A program made the translations under genes and the position numbers. 64,000 nucleotides of DNA from Laburnicola sp. R22_1 (Eukaryota; Ascomycota; Dothideomycetes; Pleosporales; Didymosphaeriaceae), in the NCBI GenBank assembly GCA_014281115.1, contig JACONQ010000008.1:2790001-2854000 (forward strand), read 5' to 3'. Of this stretch, positions 63,771 to 64,000 are shown in pieces. Below the pieces are notes generated by a model. That model saw only the letters and a list, made by a program, of their open reading frames with translations. It searched no databases and was not told the origin of the DNA. The first letter of the stretch is position 1; every line of letters starts with the position of its first letter.

Positions 63771-64000
63771 ATGGCCAGTGCGGCTCGGCCATCCTCCCTG
63801 CTAGTGGTGGCGAGCAGAAGTATCTTATGCGTCAATTGTCAGCTTGTAAGTATCGCTAATTATGTTGCCACTAAACCCAAGCCTGTGGCAGACCTGCTGA
63901 GGTTTGTTTTAGTGCAGCACTCTTTACGGTGAGCATTTCCACAGTTAAACGCTATACAAGCAGACGAAGTGTATACGTAAACCTCGTTCACACGACTCGT
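63771..64000 (+). CDS. possible first exon of a gene running off the window
   Basis: ATG at 63771 opens a 25-codon stretch (MASAARPSSLLVVASRSILC then VNCQL) followed by a consensus donor GTAAGT at 63846. The nearest acceptor (GGCAG at about 63891) leads quickly to a stop, so the true continuation is unknown. Not recognised and only weakly supported. Confidence 0.2.

Noticed and set aside
1..64000. CRISPR arrays, bacterial operons and ribosome-binding sites
   Set aside because: The DNA is clearly eukaryotic (spliced genes, fungal families); no regularly spaced repeats of CRISPR type were seen.

Overview
This is nuclear DNA of a filamentous ascomycete. The best guess is Dothideomycetes, order Pleosporales; that rests on gene content and style and is not proven. 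Genes carry short GT-AG introns of about 45-165 bp with CTAAC/CTGAC-like branch sites. Products include a Rec8 cohesin, the Dsc3 ubiquitin-ligase subunit, a GH54/CBM42 arabinofuranosidase and a Cwp1/PIR-type wall protein. Relics of fungal pogo/Fot1 and Copia transposons carry dense C-to-T/G-to-A damage typical of repeat-induced point mutation (RIP). Gene models below were spliced by hand from intron signals and recognised protein families.

Layout: positions 1-2.5 kb hold no recognisable gene. From 2.5 to 5 kb lie two unknown coiled-coil proteins. From 5.7 to 14 kb is a housekeeping block: Dsc3 (Golgi E3 ligase), the SRP-receptor alpha subunit divergent from the ER-Golgi protein Yif1, and a Pho85-type cyclin. 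From 17 to 25.5 kb lie a SnoaL-like protein of the plant 'pathogen-related' family, a PIP-kinase-like protein, an RS/proline-rich glycine-zipper protein and a frameshifted F-box/2EXR-like relic. From 26 to 48.4 kb the gene density is high: Mpv17/PMP22, a fumarate-reductase flavoprotein, a CYTH triphosphatase, Rec8, Ubp6/USP14, ARPC4, 2-methylcitrate dehydratase, a GPI-type PEBP-like protein, a GPI/PIR wall protein, an F-box protein and arabinofuranosidase B.

From 48.9 to 62.3 kb the window is one nested transposon block. Pogo-like element 1 (48919-53182) contains pogo-like element 2 (50435-52562). A few bases further on, element 4 (53193-62265) is split inside its catalytic domain by a Copia retrotransposon (54043-61320, perfect 5-bp target duplication). 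The Copia in turn carries element 3 (54267-56127) just inside its left LTR. The Copia interior is extremely AT-rich and every transposase reading frame is broken. The last 1.7 kb returns to ordinary composition with no confident gene.

Functional links are few, as expected for a eukaryotic chromosome: several genes serve the secretory pathway and cell surface (SRP receptor, Yif1, Dsc3, PEBP-like, PIR protein, AbfB), but no biosynthetic cluster is visible. The most informative parts are the transposon stratigraphy, a start-codon-only exon in ARPC4, and in-frame alternative splice choices in three genes.
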